Shown here in pieces: positions 17,415-26,686 of a DNA stretch of 59,753 nt. Every line of letters begins with the position of its first letter. Position 1 is the first letter of the stretch. Origin of the DNA: an uncultured Bacteroidia bacterium. Lineage in GTDB: Bacteria > Bacteroidota > Bacteroidia > Bacteroidales > UBA932. A program made the position numbers and the translations under genes. A model generated the notes under the pieces. The model saw only the letters and a list, made by a program, of their open reading frames with translations. It did no database searches and was not told the origin of the DNA. Location of the stretch: positions 108,141 through 167,893 of the forward strand of contig CACZHP010000003.1 in the NCBI GenBank assembly GCA_902780935.1, in the 5' to 3' direction.

Positions 17415-17450
17415 TATTCAGAAATCCTTTAAAACCAATATTCGTAAGAC

Positions 17451-18719
17451 ATGAGTTCGAAACTTGACGTCGTCCTTGGTCTCCAGTGGGGAGACGAGGG
17501 GAAAGGCAAGATTGTGGATGTGCTCGCCGGCCGTTATCCGGCGGTAGCTCGCTTCCAGGGTGGTCCTAATGCCGGGCACTCACTCCATTTTGACGGTAAA
17601 AGCTTCGTCGTGAGGAGCATACCTTCCGGAATATTCCGGGAGGGATCGGTCAACATCATCGGCAGCGGAGTCGTGCTTGACCCCGTGACCTTCAAGGAGG
17701 AGTGCGCCAATGTCTCCGCGATGGGAATTGAACCCAAGGAGAAGATCGTCATATCCAAAAAAGCCCACCTCATCCTCCCGACCCACAGGCTTCTGGACGC
17801 CGCTTACGAGGCTGCCGCAGGAAAGGGGAAGATCGGCTCTACGCTCAAGGGTATCGGTCCCACCTACACTGACAAGGTTGGACGTCATGGCCTCCGCGTC
17901 GGCGACATCCTCGCCCTGGATTTCAAGGAGCGCTACGCCAAGCTCAAGGAGCGCCACCACAGGCTTCTGGACGACCTCCATTTTGAGTACGATCCCGCCC
18001 AGGGTGAGGCCGAGTGGATGGAAGCCGTTGAGTTCCTGAAGGGTTTCAGGCTCGTGGACTGCGAATATTTTGTGGACGGACTTCTCAAGGAAGGCAAGCC
18101 GATCCTCGCCGAGGGGGCCCAGGGCTCCATGCTCGACGTGGACTTCGGATCCTATCCCTTTGTCACCTCATCTTCCACCACCGTCGGCGGAGTCTGCACT
18201 GGACTCGGATTGGCTCCGTCGAGGGTAGGGAAGGTTTTCGGAATATTCAAGGCCTACTGCACCCGTGTCGGTAGCGGACCGTTCCCGACCGAGCTGTTCG
18301 ATGAGACTGGCGAGACTCTTCGCCGTGTCGGTCATGAGTTCGGCGCTGTGACGGGACGTCCCCGCCGCTGTGGCTGGCTAGATCTTGTGGCTCTTAAATA
18401 CACCGCCATGATCGACGGCGTGACGGATCTCATCATGATGAAGTCCGACTGCCTGGATGATTTCGACACGATTAAAGTCTGTACCTCTTACAAGGTGAAC
18501 GGAACTGAGACTAAAGAGGTTCCGTTTGACATCGCCACCGAGATCGAGCCGGTTTACACCGAGTTCCCGGGCTGGAAGAAGGACCTCACCGGGATGCGCT
18601 CCGAGAGTGAGCTTCCGAAAGAGTTCAAGAGCTATATAAAGTTCATTGAGGACTACCTCGGCGTCCCAGTCACCATCATCTCCCTCGGTCCCGACCGCGA
18701 AGCCACCATCGAGCGCTAA
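17451..18719 (+). CDS. purA: Adenylosuccinate synthetase
   Basis: 422 residues. The GTP-binding start VVLGLQWGDEGKGKIVD and QGGPNAGHSL are diagnostic, as are the IGPTYTDKVGRHGLRVGD, LAEGAQGSMLDVDFGSYPFVTSS and GRPRRCGWLDL blocks. It joins aspartate to IMP in AMP synthesis. The gene converges with aroE and their stops overlap by 4 nt. Confidence 0.97.
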   Translation: MSSKLDVVLGLQWGDEGKGKIVDVLAGRYPAVARFQGGPNAGHSLHFDGKSFVVRSIPSGIFREGSVNIIGSGVVLDPVTFKEECANVSAMGIEPKEKIVISKKAHLILPTHRLLDAAYEAAAGKGKIGSTLKGIGPTYTDKVGRHGLRVGDILALDFKERYAKLKERHHRLLDDLHFEYDPAQGEAEWMEAVEFLKGFRLVDCEYFVDGLLKEGKPILAEGAQGSMLDVDFGSYPFVTSSSTTVGGVCTGLGLAPSRVGKVFGIFKAYCTRVGSGPFPTELFDETGETLRRVGHEFGAVTGRPRRCGWLDLVALKYTAMIDGVTDLIMMKSDCLDDFDTIKVCTSYKVNGTETKEVPFDIATEIEPVYTEFPGWKKDLTGMRSESELPKEFKSYIKFIEDYLGVPVTIISLGPDREATIER

Positions 18720-19657
18720 AGCGCCTTGAGGGCGGATTCCATGGCGGCAAGGTCAGGGGTGATGCCGGTCATGAAGGGGTATCCCGTCAAAGCCTGGTAG
18801 AGGAGCCATCTGTTTCCGGGAATATAAATTCCGTCGGCGGCGGCGAGTTTCGCTCTCGCGACCTCGTCGAAAGACGGGTTCTTGTAGTTGGCCTCGAGTA
18901 TAACCTTCCCGTCACAGGCGCCTTCGCCAGCGAAATCGTCAGCGGAAAACTCCTCTATTTCAGGGAGAGCCATGGGAAGAGTGTAAATAATTAAGTCACA
19001 TTCTTTTACGGCTTCCTTGAAGTCCTTTATGGGATCAGGGATAAAGCCATATTCAGGCATGGCCTCAGCGATGGCTTGGGCCTTCTCAAACGTGCGGTTC
19101 ATCAGCACGGTCCCGAAGCCAAGTTCTCCTGCGGCCACGGCTGCGGCCCTTCCGGCGCCCCCGCAACCCACGATAAGGGCTTGGGGCTGCTGGTAAAACC
19201 TACGGCTAAGGCTCATCAGGAAGAATTGGTGGAGCTTTATGAAAAAGCGGTCTCCGTATTCCTTGATGAACTCTTCGACTATGCCTGGGTAATACGCTTC
19301 GGCGATGGCGGCCACTATGCCTGTGAAGTCGGAATTATGGGCGGCGATGCCCTCGGAGGTCTTCACGAGAAGGTTGGTGGCGCCGATCCTGGCCACCGGA
19401 CCGGAGATAACGCCCTTCCCTTGTTCGGCGAGTTCCTCGACCCTTGAGTAGGCCAGCTCCTTGAACGGAGCGGTCACGTTAATCGCCTGATAGTCATCGA
19501 CAAACTTCTTGAAAGAGGTCTCGAAATCAGAGCCTTCTATCAAGTCGTACTTGTAGGCGCTCCCGTCCGGCTGCTCCTGCCCTTTATAAGCTGCCTCAAA
19601 AAGAAGCGGACTCCTCGATGTCGCTATCGGGTCCCCGATCAGGCCGTATTTTCCCAT
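18716..19657 (-). CDS. aroE: Shikimate dehydrogenase, long form
   Basis: 313 residues, about 40 longer than typical. The substrate site is recognisable: YGLIGDPIATSRSPLLF, NVTAPFKELAYS with the catalytic Lys, and AHNSDFTG with the catalytic Asp. The NADP site is IVGCGGAGRAAAVAAGELG followed by LMNRTFEKAQAIAE. An insertion of about 25-30 residues (IVEEFIKEYGDRFFIKLHQ) lies between the two domains. It reduces 3-dehydroshikimate in aromatic amino-acid synthesis. The start is 4 nt after the lipoprotein gene, so it is the last gene of that message. aroK lies elsewhere at 33556. Confidence 0.88.
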   Translation of the reverse strand: MGKYGLIGDPIATSRSPLLFEAAYKGQEQPDGSAYKYDLIEGSDFETSFKKFVDDYQAINVTAPFKELAYSRVEELAEQGKGVISGPVARIGATNLLVKTSEGIAAHNSDFTGIVAAIAEAYYPGIVEEFIKEYGDRFFIKLHQFFLMSLSRRFYQQPQALIVGCGGAGRAAAVAAGELGFGTVLMNRTFEKAQAIAEAMPEYGFIPDPIKDFKEAVKECDLIIYTLPMALPEIEEFSADDFAGEGACDGKVILEANYKNPSFDEVARAKLAAADGIYIPGNRWLLYQALTGYPFMTGITPDLAAMESALKAL

Positions 19658-19661
19658 GTTC

Positions 19662-20165
19662 TCAGCGAATTGATTGTTTTATTTGATTGAATTGCTTTTC
19701 AAAGGTACCGTCACCTACCAGCCACATGCCTTGCATTTGATTCTTCCTGTTGATGAAATAGCTTAACTCACCCCATTTATGTTCCATGCCATTGATAGAG
19801 ATGAACTCATCCTCAGGATCGAATGCTACCGGAGAACTCATCTGGAAGCGGTCCAGCATCTCAATGACTTTTGTGGTATCGGCTAGGGAATCGTGGAGAA
19901 TAGTAATGAACTGCCAATCCGGACTTGCCGACATGATTGAGTCTATTTTCGCGATCCAGAGCTCAGACAAGCATCCTTTAATCGCCCCGGCGCTCACATA
20001 CAGGATAAACTTGTTTTTTGTGGGATCCAGGGCGAAGCCTTCCAACCTGCCGCCTTTTGTGAATACATCAGGGTAATCTTCTGGTAAACGAATTTGGGGC
20101 TTTGCCGTGCATGAGAATAAAAGCATCGCTACCAGGGGCAAGAATATAATAGCGGAGTGTCTCAT
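19662..20165 (-). CDS. Small lipoprotein with thioredoxin-like fold, paired with a beta-propeller lipoprotein
   Basis: 167 residues with a lipoprotein signal (FLPLVAMLLFSC). The segment KNKFILYVSAGAIKGCLSELW followed by DWQFITILHDSLADTTKVIEML resembles a thioredoxin fold in which only one active-site Cys remains. The ATG overlaps the propeller stop (ATGA). In Bacteroidota such pairs of a 6-bladed propeller and a small lipoprotein recur; the function is unknown. The protein at 10346-10900 has a similar plan with both cysteines. Confidence 0.65.
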   Translation of the reverse strand: MRHSAIIFLPLVAMLLFSCTAKPQIRLPEDYPDVFTKGGRLEGFALDPTKNKFILYVSAGAIKGCLSELWIAKIDSIMSASPDWQFITILHDSLADTTKVIEMLDRFQMSSPVAFDPEDEFISINGMEHKWGELSYFINRKNQMQGMWLVGDGTFEKQFNQIKQSIR

Positions 20166-21274
20166 TTTAAATTGATTAAAGAGATAATGCAGTTTAGGCT
20201 CTCCGACTCTTCCAAGGACAAGAGATCACAGTCAAGAGGGAATCCTCTGAAATACTCAAGGGCATTATTCAACTTTTCCGGAGCAATCAAGGCGATGAGG
20301 CACTTGCCTTCAATCAGTCTTGGGCTATCTTCGAAGAAGCGTTTTTCCCTATCTTCTCCTTCTGAGAACCATCTCCATCCATTATTGTAACACAGTCCGT
20401 ACGTGAAATAATTGTCTCCTTTCTTTTGCGTTAAAATTTCAGCGAGACGGTATTCATTGCCATGGAGGTATCTAATGATGTAGGCGAATTCAGAACTCAT
20501 GAGTATTTCCGCACCTTCATAGGGATCATCGACCTTGAGATAAGAATCGGGTAGACGGTACTTTCCGAAGTCGAATTCCAGATAAGGGTTGAGTTCTCCG
20601 TCCCGGAATTTGTAAATGGTGCTGCTGAAAGAATCTATCAGAAAAGCGTCGTCTCCGTATTGTGAGAGTAGCGGAGTGGAAGTGAGTAGCGGGAGCCTCT
20701 CTTTTTCTGTGGGAAGGAATCCCTGTTTAAAACCATCTTTGGTGAATCTAAGCCGGTCTCCTTTGCCTGCCGTGTATCCATGGTATGTGAGTAGCCCGCC
20801 GTTGATCAGAAGACTTTGCAATCCGGATTTGTCGGTTTTGGAATGCCCGAGTGGCTGCCCTTCCTTGTCATAAAGAAGAAGGTCGCCAAAACCTGTGAAT
20901 ACGGCGATCGTGTCTCCTACAACCTGGACATTGCCAGATCCTAATGAAACATATTCATCTGGGCCATTGCCCTTATGTCCTATGGTGTTCAAAAAGTTGC
21001 CCTCACTGTCGTATCTGCAGATAATGGAGTTTTCCATGTCGCAGAGTATGTAGTCGCCTGAAAGATGGATCAATTCAAGCCTTGAGCCAAGCATGGGACC
21101 TTGCCCGCATCTGATAGGGATCAGTTTTACTGAAGAGATCGCTTCTGAGAAACTCTTCATAGATGTAGCAGCCTTGAATGGTATTGGATCAAGCGATTCT
21201 GGGCAGCGGGCCTGTTGGCACCCTGTTATGCTCGTTAACAGGATCGCTATCCAAATTATTAGGCTGTTACGCAT
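20162..21274 (-). CDS. 6-bladed beta-propeller lipoprotein (NHL-like)
   Basis: 370 residues, lipoprotein signal (IAILLTSITGC), then repeats of the 6-bladed beta-propeller type common in Bacteroidales: SSVKLIPIRCGQGPMLGS, GDYILCDMENSIICRYDSEGNFLNTIGHKGNGPDEY and GDTIAVFTGFGDLLLYDKEGQPLGH. The GNGPDEY turn is characteristic. It probably faces the periplasm or cell surface and binds a ligand. No enzyme signature is seen. 102 nt separate it from the trmH-like gene upstream; no clear promoter was found there. Confidence 0.8.
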   Translation of the reverse strand: MRNSLIIWIAILLTSITGCQQARCPESLDPIPFKAATSMKSFSEAISSVKLIPIRCGQGPMLGSRLELIHLSGDYILCDMENSIICRYDSEGNFLNTIGHKGNGPDEYVSLGSGNVQVVGDTIAVFTGFGDLLLYDKEGQPLGHSKTDKSGLQSLLINGGLLTYHGYTAGKGDRLRFTKDGFKQGFLPTEKERLPLLTSTPLLSQYGDDAFLIDSFSSTIYKFRDGELNPYLEFDFGKYRLPDSYLKVDDPYEGAEILMSSEFAYIIRYLHGNEYRLAEILTQKKGDNYFTYGLCYNNGWRWFSEGEDREKRFFEDSPRLIEGKCLIALIAPEKLNNALEYFRGFPLDCDLLSLEESESLNCIISLINLK

Positions 21275-21376
21275 TTTGTTGATAATTAGAGTTTTAGTGG
21301 TTTTAACGGTGCGATTTTCGAGACTGTTAAATTGCAGAAATTATTGAATATTAAGTGTTTATGTACCAGCCGTAAA

Positions 21377-22279
21377 TCAAATCTCTCCGCCGCGCTGGCG
21401 GACGGCTTCGAAGAGGAGGATGGCGGCCGAGACCGAGACGTTGAGTGAGTCAAGTGCGCCGAGCATGGGAATGCGGATATGTTTGTCAGCCGCTTTGCGC
21501 CAAATGTCAGTCAGGCCGGTTGACTCGGTGCCCATCACGATGGCTGTGGGGCCGGTCATGGGGGTGTCGTAGTAGAGCGAAGAGTCCTGAAGCTGGGCTG
21601 TAAATATCTGAATATTATAGGCTTTAAGCCATGAAATGGTCTCTTCGGAAGTGGCTGCCGCAACCTGTCTTGAGAATATGGCTCCGATGCTGGCCCGGAT
21701 GAGATTGGGGTTGTAGAGGTCGGTCAAAGGGTCGCAGATGATGACGGCGTCGGCTCCCGCGGCGTCGGCGCTGCGCAGGACGGCTCCGAGGTTGCCGGGT
21801 TTCTCGACGCTTTCAAGGACAATGACCAGCGGGTTCTCGCTAAGCTTGATGTCCTCCAGTCTCCTTTCCTTGTACTTCATCTCGGCGATGATCCCTTCCG
21901 TGCCGCCCCTGTACGCTATCTTCTCATAGACATTCCTGCTGACCTGGAAGACCTTTGGTTCCGAAGGAGAGGGCTGTACCCCCTTCAGGAGTCGGGCTGC
22001 GCCCGACCCCACCACTCGCTCCGCTCGCGGTCCCCCCGCTACCGTGCCGCGGGTGGCACGTCCTTCAGGGGGTACACCCTCCCCTTCGGGAAAATAGATC
22101 TCCGGGCAGATGAAGATGGTATCGGGGACGAAGCCGGCGGCGATGCAGTGGTCCAGCTCACGCTGGCCCTCAACAACGAACAGGCCCTTTTCCCGCCGTG
22201 CCCTGGACTTCTCTTGAAGCTCAAGAAGCGCTTTGATTTTCGGGTTCTGCCCCGAGGTGATAATTTCCGGAACCATCAT
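21377..22279 (-). CDS. TrmH/SpoU family RNA 2'-O-methyltransferase with in-frame palindromic insert
   Basis: 300 residues. The N-terminal substrate-binding part begins ITSGQNPKIKALLELQEKSRARREKGLFVVEG. The SPOUT knot domain has VLESVEKPGNLGAVLRSADAAG, IVMGTESTGL and IPMLGALDSLNVSVSAAILLFE, the three SpoU motifs. It methylates a ribose in rRNA or tRNA. About 40 residues (EGEGVPPEGRATRG to LLKGVQPSPSEP) are extra relative to the family and come from a 130-nt palindromic element; the core motifs are intact, so activity may survive. The start is the ATG at 22279 that overlaps the asnA stop by one base; a longer open frame to 22384 runs inside asnA. Confidence 0.9.
   Translation of the reverse strand: MMVPEIITSGQNPKIKALLELQEKSRARREKGLFVVEGQRELDHCIAAGFVPDTIFICPEIYFPEGEGVPPEGRATRGTVAGGPRAERVVGSGAARLLKGVQPSPSEPKVFQVSRNVYEKIAYRGGTEGIIAEMKYKERRLEDIKLSENPLVIVLESVEKPGNLGAVLRSADAAGADAVIICDPLTDLYNPNLIRASIGAIFSRQVAAATSEETISWLKAYNIQIFTAQLQDSSLYYDTPMTGPTAIVMGTESTGLTDIWRKAADKHIRIPMLGALDSLNVSVSAAILLFEAVRQRGGEI
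21961..22090. repeat. 130-nt GC-rich palindromic element inside the trmH-like gene
   Basis: The outer 30-nt arms (21961-21990 and 22061-22090) are near-perfect inverted repeats. Inside are three smaller hairpins: GTCGGGCTGCGCCCGAC (21991-22007), one around CTCGCTCCGCTCGCGG (22015-22030), and GTGCC...GGCAC (22044-22059). It is open in the gene's frame. No gene for mobility is present, so it would be a non-autonomous element. Confidence 0.8.
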
Positions 22280-23322
22280 TAAATCAACGGGATATTGTTT
22301 TGGGAGCAAATGGAGCGCATCTCCTCCGGCCATACGGACGCTTGTATTTCCCCGATGTGGGCCTTCCTGAGGAAGAACATGCAAAGCCGGGACTGGCCTA
22401 TTCCGCCTCCGATGCTTTGCGGAAGTTCCCCATTAATAAGCTTCTGATGGAAATACAGAGAAGCCTTATGCTCCTCACCTGCTATACTCAATTGCCGCGT
22501 TAATGCCTCACTGTCGACACGGATACCCATCGAGGAGAGCTCGAAACTATGCTCCAGAACGGGATTCCAGACAAGGATGTCTCCATTGAGTCCCGGAAGT
22601 GTCTCACCATCATATTCGCCAGGTGTGCTCCAGTCGTCATAGTCAGCGGAACGGCCATCATGTTTGCTTCCGTCACCCAAGGCGCATCCGATGCCTATCA
22701 CGAACACGGCTCCATATTCCCGGCAAACCGCATCCTCACGCTCTTTGGGGCTCAGATCAGGAAAGCGACGGCGAAGCTGCTCGGCATGTATGAAATGGAT
22801 TTCATCCGGAAGGACCGGCTTGATGGAAGGATACTTCTCACAGACCATGTATTCAGTCCTGAGAAGAGTGGAATAGATCCGGCGGACAATATCTTTCAGG
22901 AATGCAGGAGTGCGTTGGCCTTCATACATGACCCTTTCCCAGTCCCATTGGTCCACATACAGGGAGTGGATGTTGTCAAGCTCCTCATCGGCCCGGATAG
23001 CGTTCATGTCTGTGTAGATCCCGTATCCAGGTTCTATGTGATATTCGGCAAGGGTAAGGCGCTTCCACTTGGCGAGGGAGTGAACTATCTCACAGACGGT
23101 TCCTTCCATGTCTTTTACCGGGAAACGCACTGCTCTCTCGACACCGTTGAGGTCGTCATTTATACCGGTGCCCTGTTTGACGAACAGGGGAGCGGTGACA
23201 CGACGGAGCCTGAGTTCCGAAGCCAGGTCCATCTGGAAGAAATCCTTGATCTCCTTGATGGCCCCTTCGGTCTGACGAGGATTCAACAGAGGCTTGTAGC
23301 AGGATGGCAAGAATAATCTCAT
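22279..23322 (-). CDS. asnA: Aspartate-ammonia ligase
   Basis: 347 residues of the class II aminoacyl-tRNA synthetase-like AsnA family: [48 protein letters not shown] and the motif-3-like [16 protein letters not shown]. It makes asparagine from aspartate, ammonia and ATP. The ATG overlaps the lysS stop (ATGA), and the stop overlaps the trmH-like start, so lysS-asnA-trmH is one operon. Confidence 0.96.
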   Translation of the reverse strand: MRLFLPSCYKPLLNPRQTEGAIKEIKDFFQMDLASELRLRRVTAPLFVKQGTGINDDLNGVERAVRFPVKDMEGTVCEIVHSLAKWKRLTLAEYHIEPGYGIYTDMNAIRADEELDNIHSLYVDQWDWERVMYEGQRTPAFLKDIVRRIYSTLLRTEYMVCEKYPSIKPVLPDEIHFIHAEQLRRRFPDLSPKEREDAVCREYGAVFVIGIGCALGDGSKHDGRSADYDDWSTPGEYDGETLPGLNGDILVWNPVLEHSFELSSMGIRVDSEALTRQLSIAGEEHKASLYFHQKLINGELPQSIGGGIGQSRLCMFFLRKAHIGEIQASVWPEEMRSICSQNNIPLI

Positions 23323-24839
23323 ACCATTTTCTCGGGACGCATCTGAGGGAAGAAGAGGACGTCCTGGATGGTGGTCTGGCCAGTCATGAACATGGTAAGG
23401 CGGTCGATTCCCATTCCGAGACCGGAGGTTGGCGGCATGCCATATTCAAGGGCACGCACGAAGTCGTAATCTATGAACATGGCCTCGTCGTCACCATGGC
23501 TCTTCAGGGCGGCCTGCTCCTCGAACCTCTCCAGCTGGTCGATCGGGTCGTTCAGTTCTGAATATGCGTTGGCCAGCTCCTTCCCGCAGACAAACAGCTC
23601 GAAACGCTCGGTGAGATCCGGGTTGTTCCTGTGCCTCTTGGTCAGGGGAGACATCGAGACCGGATAGTCAGTCACAAAGGTCGGCTCGATAAGATGCTCC
23701 TCGACGTAAGCCCCAAATATGGCATCGATCAGCTTGCCCTCACCCATGGAAGGCTCGAACTCGACATTCAGCTTCTTGCAGGTCTCACGCAGCTCATCCA
23801 CGCCCATTCCGGCGAGGTCCACCCCGGCGTATTCCTTGATCGCCTCGAGGATGGGGAGTCGGCGGTAACCGGCCTTGAAATCTACCTCGTTCTCTCCGAT
23901 CTTGACTTTTGTGGTGCCGTGGAGCTTCATGGCTATCTTCTCGAGCATCTTCTCCACGAACTCCATCATCCAGATGTAGTCCTTGTAGGCCACGTAGATC
24001 TCCATGCAGGTGAACTCGGGGTTGTGGGTCTTGTCCATTCCCTCGTTGCGGAAGTCCTTGGCGAACTCATAGACACCGCTGTAGCCTCCGACGATCAATC
24101 TCTTGAGATACAGCTCGTTGGCAATCCTCATGTAGAGGTCGATGTCCAGGGCGTTGTGGTGGGTGATGAACGGGCGGGCGGTCGCTCCTCCTGGAATTGA
24201 CTGGAGGATCGGGGTCTCTACCTCAAGGCAGCCGGCCTCGTTGAAATATTCCCTCATGGTCGCCACTATCTGGGCCCTCTGGACGAAAACGTCTCTGACC
24301 TGGGGGTTGACGATGAGATCGACGTATCTCTGGCGGTACCTGAGCTCAGGATCCGAGAACCCGTCATAGACCTTGCCGTCCGCATCTGTCTTCACGATGG
24401 GAAGAACCCTCAGCGACTTGCTGAGTACAGTGAGCTCCTTGACATGTATGCTCAACTGCCCGGTCTGGGTGATGAAAGCGAATCCTTTGACTCCGACTAT
24501 GTCTCCGATGTCCAGAAGCTTCTTCCAGACCGTGTTGTACATCGTCTTGTCCTCTCCTGGGCAGATCTCGTCCCTCTTGACATAGACCTGGATCCTGCCG
24601 GTTGAGTCCTGGAGCTCACCGAAAGAGGCCGCTCCCATGATCCTGCGGGACATGATCCTGCCCGCCAGGCAGACTTCCTGGAAGTTCCCTTTCTCAGGAT
24701 CATAGCCAGCTTCAACCTCCTTGGCGGTCGTGTTGACCGGGTATAATGGTGCCGGATAAGGATTAATGCCCAACTCCCTCAATTTCGCAAGAGACTCCCT
24801 GCGGATGACTTCCTGCTCGCTCAATTCAATGTTCGCCAT
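23319..24839 (-). CDS. lysS: Lysyl-tRNA synthetase, class II
   Basis: 506 residues. The N-terminal OB-fold (about 60-180) is followed by the class II catalytic core: motif 2 in [18 protein letters not shown] and motif 3 in [13 protein letters not shown], plus the [12 protein letters not shown] block seen in LysRS. It charges tRNA-Lys. It is first in the operon, with a promoter just upstream that is divergent from recJ. Confidence 0.97.
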   Translation of the reverse strand: MANIELSEQEVIRRESLAKLRELGINPYPAPLYPVNTTAKEVEAGYDPEKGNFQEVCLAGRIMSRRIMGAASFGELQDSTGRIQVYVKRDEICPGEDKTMYNTVWKKLLDIGDIVGVKGFAFITQTGQLSIHVKELTVLSKSLRVLPIVKTDADGKVYDGFSDPELRYRQRYVDLIVNPQVRDVFVQRAQIVATMREYFNEAGCLEVETPILQSIPGGATARPFITHHNALDIDLYMRIANELYLKRLIVGGYSGVYEFAKDFRNEGMDKTHNPEFTCMEIYVAYKDYIWMMEFVEKMLEKIAMKLHGTTKVKIGENEVDFKAGYRRLPILEAIKEYAGVDLAGMGVDELRETCKKLNVEFEPSMGEGKLIDAIFGAYVEEHLIEPTFVTDYPVSMSPLTKRHRNNPDLTERFELFVCGKELANAYSELNDPIDQLERFEEQAALKSHGDDEAMFIDYDFVRALEYGMPPTSGLGMGIDRLTMFMTGQTTIQDVLFFPQMRPEKMV

Positions 24840-24860
24840 ATTCTTTATATCATTATCTTA

Positions 24861-24868
24861 CAAAAATA
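24861..24868 (-). promoter_or_regulatory. -7 box of the lysS promoter
   Basis: On the minus strand TATTTTTG matches TAnnTTTG exactly. The expected -33 TTG is not clear (TTTCGG lies at about the right place). Transcription would begin near 24855, about 15 nt before the ATG at 24839. Confidence 0.55.
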
Positions 24869-24892
24869 CGACAATTAATCTATAAACCGAAA

Positions 24893-24923
24893 TTGTTATT
24901 CTTTATTAAAATCATTATCTTTG
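24893..24923 (+). promoter_or_regulatory. recJ promoter, giving a nearly leaderless transcript
   Basis: TTG (24893-24895), a 20-nt spacer and TATCTTTG (24916-24923) is a perfect consensus. The recJ ATG is at 24930, only 6 nt after the box, so the transcript would have almost no 5' leader. Confidence 0.75.
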
Positions 24924-24929
24924 TCTAAT

Positions 24930-26663
24930 ATGGCGAAAGAGCGCAAGTGGATAATCAAAGATCCGGCGGATCCGGAGAAGGTGGGGAGACTCTCCGCCGA
25001 GCTCGGTATTGACCGCGTCCTTGCCGAACTGCTTGTCAAGAGGGGGGTCGAAACCTTCGAACAAGCTCGCTCTTTCTTCCGTCCCAGTCTCGAGAATCTC
25101 CATGATCCATTCCTGATGAAAGACATGGATGCGGCTGTTGAGAGGGTCCGCAGGGCCATCACTTCTGAGGAGAAAATCCTTGTATATGGTGACTACGATG
25201 TGGACGGGACCACGGCTGTGGCTCTGGTGTATTCCTTCCTTAGGAGATATTCCCAGAAAGTGGATTTCTATATTCCGGACCGCTATGACGAAGGTTATGG
25301 TCTGTCTTACAAGGGTATAGACTGGGCGAGCGACGGCGGCTTCGGGCTTATCATTACCCTCGACTGCGGCATTAAAGCGAACGAGAAAGTTGACTATGCC
25401 AAGACCAAGGGGATTGACGTGATCATCTGCGACCACCATCTGCCTGAGGACAAGCTGCCTGCCGCTGTGGCGGTACTGGATCCAAAGCGTGAGGATGACA
25501 ACTATCCCTTCGACGACCTCTCAGGTTGCGGGGTGGGTTTCAAACTTGTCCAGGCATATTCAAAGAAATATGGCATCCCGTTCGAGACCCTGATTCCACT
25601 TTTGGATCTGCTGGTCGTCAGCATTGCCGCCGACCTTGTCACTATGGTCGGGGAGAACAGGATCCTGGCTCATTTCGGCCTCAAGCAGCTCAATGAGAAT
25701 CCCCGCAAGGGCCTGTTGGCGATGGCCACTCTTTCCAAGCTTGAACCGGGCCATCTTACGATAGACGACATTGTCTTCAAGATCGGCCCGAGGATCAACG
25801 CCGCAGGCCGTATGGAGACTGGAAGGCTTGCCGTCGAGCTTCTGACCGCGGCAGACGACCATATCGCCAACATTGTAGGCGAGCGCATCAACGACAACAA
25901 CAACGAGCGTAAAGGAATCGACCGCGAGATCACCCAGGAAGCCCTGGAGATGGTACATAACGGTACGGCCCTGTCTTCCGGTGCTGCCACGATAGTGTAT
26001 AACCCCACGTGGAACAAGGGAGTGGTCGGTATTGTGGCCTCCCGTCTTGTTGAGGCTTTCTATAAGCCGACGATTGTCCTGACCAAGTCCAACGGCTTCA
26101 TCACCGGCTCCGCCAGGAGCGTCGCCGGGTTCGATCTTTATGAGTCGATCGAGAGTTGCGCTGACCTGCTCGAAAACTTTGGCGGACATGTCTATGCGGC
26201 CGGCCTGACGATGAAAGAGAGTAACCTGCCTGAGTTTGTGAAGAGGATCGACAAGTTTATCGCCGGGAAGATCACAGACGAGATGCTAACTCCCGTGACC
26301 GACATCGACGCCAAACTGGAGTTCAGCCAGATAACCCCCAAATTCTTCAGGCTCCTTAAGCAGTTCCAGCCCTTCGGCCCAGGTAACAACAATCCGGTTT
26401 TCCTGACCGAGAATGTCTCAGACGGCGGTAACGGGCGCAAGGTGGGCGCTGGGGGAGTCCACATGAAATTGGACCTCATCGACGAGAAGCAGCCTTTCCA
26501 CCAGATCCCGGCTATTGCCTTCAACATGGCGGATTACTTTGATTATATCAAGGCAGGTAACCCCTTCGACATCTGCTACTCGATCGTGGAGAACTACTAC
26601 CGCGGCAACTCCACCCTCCAGCTCCGCATCAAGGACATCAAGGAGCGGGAGGAATTTATATAG
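24930..26663 (+). CDS. recJ: Single-stranded-DNA exonuclease RecJ
   Basis: 577 residues. DHH motifs: VYGDYDVDGTTAVALV, then IICDHHLPEDKLPAA; the DHHA1 part has IGPRINAAGRMETG and GFITGSARSVAGFDL; the C-terminal OB-like part has FQPFGPGNNNPVF. It degrades single-stranded DNA 5' to 3' in recombination and mismatch repair. The protein starts MAKERKWIIKDPADPEK, which fits the family; the frame is open 9 nt further upstream from a TTG that is part of the promoter. Confidence 0.96.
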   Translation: MAKERKWIIKDPADPEKVGRLSAELGIDRVLAELLVKRGVETFEQARSFFRPSLENLHDPFLMKDMDAAVERVRRAITSEEKILVYGDYDVDGTTAVALVYSFLRRYSQKVDFYIPDRYDEGYGLSYKGIDWASDGGFGLIITLDCGIKANEKVDYAKTKGIDVIICDHHLPEDKLPAAVAVLDPKREDDNYPFDDLSGCGVGFKLVQAYSKKYGIPFETLIPLLDLLVVSIAADLVTMVGENRILAHFGLKQLNENPRKGLLAMATLSKLEPGHLTIDDIVFKIGPRINAAGRMETGRLAVELLTAADDHIANIVGERINDNNNERKGIDREITQEALEMVHNGTALSSGAATIVYNPTWNKGVVGIVASRLVEAFYKPTIVLTKSNGFITGSARSVAGFDLYESIESCADLLENFGGHVYAAGLTMKESNLPEFVKRIDKFIAGKITDEMLTPVTDIDAKLEFSQITPKFFRLLKQFQPFGPGNNNPVFLTENVSDGGNGRKVGAGGVHMKLDLIDEKQPFHQIPAIAFNMADYFDYIKAGNPFDICYSIVENYYRGNSTLQLRIKDIKEREEFI

Positions 26664-26686
26664 AGTGACACTAAAACTCATTGAAT

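Noticed and set aside
22549-23316. 255-codon plus-strand open frame inside asnA
   Set aside because: Antisense to a clear asnA and without any recognised domain.
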